Shown here one piece after another: positions 61,484 to 64,000 of a stretch of 64,000 nt of DNA; the first letter of the stretch is position 1; every line of letters begins with the position of its first letter. The DNA is from an uncultured Pelagibacteraceae bacterium (lineage in GTDB: Bacteria > Pseudomonadota > Alphaproteobacteria > Pelagibacterales > Pelagibacteraceae): assembly GCA_902513955.1 (NCBI GenBank), contig CABXOW010000004.1, positions 28,631 through 92,630 on the forward strand. Reading direction: 5' to 3'. A program made the position numbers and the translations under genes. Under the pieces are notes generated by a model. That model did not search any database. It worked only from the letters and a program-made list of their open reading frames with translations, and was not told the origin of the DNA.

Positions 61484-63103
61484 TTACATATTTCCATATT
61501 TAGGTCCGCCACTACCCTCTGGCGTTACCCAAATAATATTTTGTGATGGCTCTTTAATATCACAAGTTTTACAGTGAATGCAGTTTTGAGAATTAATTAC
61601 AAATTTATTTATGTCATTTTCTTTTTGAACCTCATAAACTCCTGCAGGACAATATCTTTGCGCAGGTTCATCAAATTTTTCTAAAGTGTAATTAATTGGC
61701 AAATCAGGATCTTTTAGTTTTAAGTGAACTGGCTGATTGTCAGCATGATTAGTGCCTGTCAGATAAATTGAGCTTGTTTTATCAAATGTTATAAGATTGT
61801 CGTATTTTGGATATTCTATTTTCGGCATTTCATTTGCTGGTTTTAGAGTTTCGTGATCAGCGTGTTTGTGTTTTAATGTAAAAGGTAATTTTCCTTTAAA
61901 TAAAATTTGATCAATTCCTGTAAATATTATTCCAAGAATTAAACCCCAACTAAAACTAGGTTTAACATTACGTGCAGCATGAAGCTCTGTATAAACCCAG
62001 CTATTTTTAAATTTTTCCTCATAACATGATAAATTTTTATTTTCTTTAATATTTTCAATAATAGTTTCCGCTGCAATCATTCCACTTTTCATTGCAGTAT
62101 GAGATCCTTTAATTTTTGGCATATTTAAAGTACCAGCATCACATCCTATCAATAAAGCTCCAGGCATATACATTTTTGGAAGACTTTGAAGTCCACCTTC
62201 TATTAAAGCTCTAGCTCCATATGAAATTCTTTTTCCTCCAGAAATTATTTTTCTAATAGCTGGGTGAGTTTTAAACTTTTGAAACTCATCATATGGTGAA
62301 AGATGAGGGTTTTTATAATCTAAGCCAATTACATAACCTAAAAAAATTTGTTTATTTTCTGCATGATACATGAAACTTCCACCATAAGTATTGTTATCTA
62401 ATGGCCATCCAGCAGTATGCGTCACCATTCCTTCTTCATGATTTTTATCTTCTATTTCCCAAATTTCTTTAAATCCAATACCATATTGTTGAGGATTTTT
62501 TCCTTCTGAAAGATTAAATTTTTCTATCAATTGTTTTCCTAAATGGCCTCTGCATCCTTCGGCAAATACAGTTACTTTACCTAATAATTCTATACCGGGT
62601 TCAAAACTATCTTTTTGATTGCCTTCTTTATCTATTCCCATATCTTGAGTAGCAACACCTTTTACTGAACCATCTTCATTATATAGAATTTCACTTGCAG
62701 GAAATCCTGGAAAAATTTCTACCCCTAAAGCTTCTGCTTGTTCAGCAAGCCATCTACATAAATTTGCTAAACTAATAATATAATTATTATGATTTTGTTG
62801 AACTGCTGGAAGTAACCATGTTGGCCAACTTAATGATTTTGTTTTTCCTAAAAATAAAAATTTTTCTTTTGAAACTTTGGTTTTAATTGGTGTGTTAAGT
62901 TCTTTCCAATTTGGCAAAAGTTCTTCTAATGCTCGTGTTTCAAAAACGTTACCACTTAAAATATGAGCTCCAATTTCAGAGGCTTTCTCAAGTAAACAGA
63001 CATTTAATTCTGGATCTAATTGTTTTAATTTTATGGCTGTAGCCAAACCAGAAGGACCACCTCCAACTATAACCACATCGTACTTCATCGACTCTCTACC
63101 CAT
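61484..63103 (-). CDS. electron transfer flavoprotein-ubiquinone oxidoreductase
   Basis: The 539-aa enzyme passes electrons from ETF to ubiquinone in the inner membrane. The FAD motif is VVIVGGGPSGLATAIKLKQL. Other landmarks are GCDAGTLNMPKIKGSHTAMK and the C-terminal [4Fe-4S] domain (CPAGVYEV, CIHCKTCDIKEPSQNI). The start GRESMKYDVV agrees with alphaproteobacterial homologues. It lies 22 nt after ETF alpha. Confidence 0.95.
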   Translation of the reverse strand: MGRESMKYDVVIVGGGPSGLATAIKLKQLDPELNVCLLEKASEIGAHILSGNVFETRALEELLPNWKELNTPIKTKVSKEKFLFLGKTKSLSWPTWLLPAVQQNHNNYIISLANLCRWLAEQAEALGVEIFPGFPASEILYNEDGSVKGVATQDMGIDKEGNQKDSFEPGIELLGKVTVFAEGCRGHLGKQLIEKFNLSEGKNPQQYGIGFKEIWEIEDKNHEEGMVTHTAGWPLDNNTYGGSFMYHAENKQIFLGYVIGLDYKNPHLSPYDEFQKFKTHPAIRKIISGGKRISYGARALIEGGLQSLPKMYMPGALLIGCDAGTLNMPKIKGSHTAMKSGMIAAETIIENIKENKNLSCYEEKFKNSWVYTELHAARNVKPSFSWGLILGIIFTGIDQILFKGKLPFTLKHKHADHETLKPANEMPKIEYPKYDNLITFDKTSSIYLTGTNHADNQPVHLKLKDPDLPINYTLEKFDEPAQRYCPAGVYEVQKENDINKFVINSQNCIHCKTCDIKEPSQNIIWVTPEGSGGPKYGNM

Positions 63104-63125
63104 GTGATATTTTTATCTTTAAGAA

Positions 63126-64000
63126 TTATTTTTGTATAGTATTTAATTTATTCAGTTCCTCTAAGAACTGTGGAAGAGCTTCAAATAAATCCGCCTCTAG
63201 ACCATAATCTGCAACACTAAAAATTGGTGCTTCACCATCTTTATTGATTGCAACAATCACTTTGCTTTCTTTCATGCCGGCTAAATGCTGAATTGCTCCT
63301 GATATTCCAACTGCGATGTATAAATCTGGGACAACTACTTTGCCTGTTTGACCGACTTGATGGTCGTTACTGATATAACCAGCATCAACCGCTGCTCTTG
63401 ATGCTCCTATTGCTGCATTTAATTTGTCTGCAATAGCTGTGATTAATTTAAAATTGTCTCCATTTTGCATTCCTCTTCCACCTGAAACTACAATTCTTGC
63501 TGTACCAAGTTCGGGTCTGTCTGACTTAATTTCTTCTCTTTTAATAAATTTTGTTAATGAAAATTCTTCACCTGCATCAGCATTTTCAATTGGTGCTGAT
63601 CCACCTGAGCTTTCACATGGATCAAAAGATGTAGGTCTAATAGTAATACATTTTTTTTGCATCAGTGCTTTTAATAGTTGCTAAAGCATTACCTGCATAA
63701 ATCGGTCTAACAAAAGTATCTGGCGACTCTACTTTAATGATATCACTTACCTGTGAAGTGCCTAATTTAGCAGCTATTCTTGGCATTAAATTCTTGCCAA
63801 ATGTATTTGCTGAACAAACTATATGAGAATAATTATCTGCAAGTTTAATAACAACTGGAGCAAAATTTTCTGCTAAAAAATTTTCATAATGTGCGGCCTC
63901 TACTGTAATCACTTTTTTAACTAATGGTAATTGTGATGCAGCTTTTGTGGCGTCTTCACAATTATTTCCAATAACTAATGCATGAACATCGCTATCTATT
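63126..64000 (-). CDS. etfA: electron transfer flavoprotein alpha subunit, 5' end outside the window, frameshifted
   Basis: The frame entering at the window edge runs to 63637 with ETF-alpha text ([20 protein letters not shown], then [19 protein letters not shown]) and then stops. The second frame carries [10 protein letters not shown] and the FAD-binding C-terminal domain ([51 protein letters not shown]) to 63126. Removing one A (coding strand) from the A8 run at 63651-63658 joins them as [18 protein letters not shown] alpha is normally needed with ETF-QO, so an error or slippage is more likely than loss. Confidence 0.9.

Overview
This looks like a chromosomal segment of a SAR11-type marine alphaproteobacterium (Pelagibacterales). 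The base composition is very A+T rich, coding density is very high, genes often overlap by 1-40 nt, and no spacer is longer than about 160 bp. The gene content also fits: TRAP, NCS1 and AmtB uptake systems, a sulfonate/sulfite module (Xsc, SuyAB, TauE, AprBA), AcuI, and many tiny membrane or basic proteins. I see no phage, IS element, integrase or CRISPR.

Layout. 0-6.5 kb: tRNA-Asp, tRNA-Val, lon, clpX, clpP, tig and tRNA-Leu, all on the minus strand (the tig-clpP-clpX-lon proteostasis order). 6.6-9.2 kb: small proteins, a family-5 uracil-DNA glycosylase, a YbgC-like thioesterase and a DUF3047 protein. 9.2-14.8 kb: a minus-strand uptake block (TRAP dctP-dctQ-dctM, an NCS1 permease, a zinc alcohol dehydrogenase). 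15-19.9 kb: a plus-strand run (GMC oxidoreductase, TerC/YjbE, SDR, M23 peptidase, DoeA-like M24 hydrolase). 19.9-29.6 kb: the sulfonate/sulfur block. Xsc cleaves sulfoacetaldehyde and SuyAB cleaves 3-sulfolactate. Both release sulfite, which can be exported by the TauE-like carrier or oxidised to APS by AprBA with its membrane anchor. An amine-oxidase-like flavoprotein beside xsc may feed it.

29.6-36.2 kb: HIT protein, pabC-pabA-pabB, MFS transporter, MetC-like lyase, a 27-residue basic peptide gene with its own promoter, and mnmA. 36.2-39.4 kb: DUF3553, CysQ-like phosphatase, a tiny membrane protein, a PQQ-type sugar dehydrogenase homologue behind an FNR-like box, and recX. 39.4-43.1 kb: a plus-strand surface/redox run (ABA4-like protein, DsbA-fold isomerase, FkbM-like methyltransferase, GT9, Bcp); two of these genes are frameshifted at poly-A runs. 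43.2-53.3 kb: amtB, HU, rseP, YtoQ, a second flavoprotein oxidase, SRAP, MBL hydrolase, two poorly known genes, DUF4396, ETHE1-like persulfide dioxygenase and AzlCD. 53.3-57.3 kb: a ferric-iron ABC operon behind a Fur-like palindrome. 57.4-64 kb: LysR regulator, AcuI, FolE, HisI, a 2OG oxygenase, DUF2237, ETF-QO and ETF alpha (cut by the window edge and also frameshifted at a poly-A run).

The most unusual observations are three reading-frame breaks that can all be repaired by removing one A from an A7 or A8 run, and one in-frame TGA at a probable Trp position in a small membrane protein. These may be sequencing errors, decay, or poly-A slippage; the sequence alone cannot decide. Other leads are small uncharacterised genes tied to the apr and iron operons, a tRNA-Leu/trigger-factor junction of only 9 nt, and convergent gene pairs with no room for terminators.
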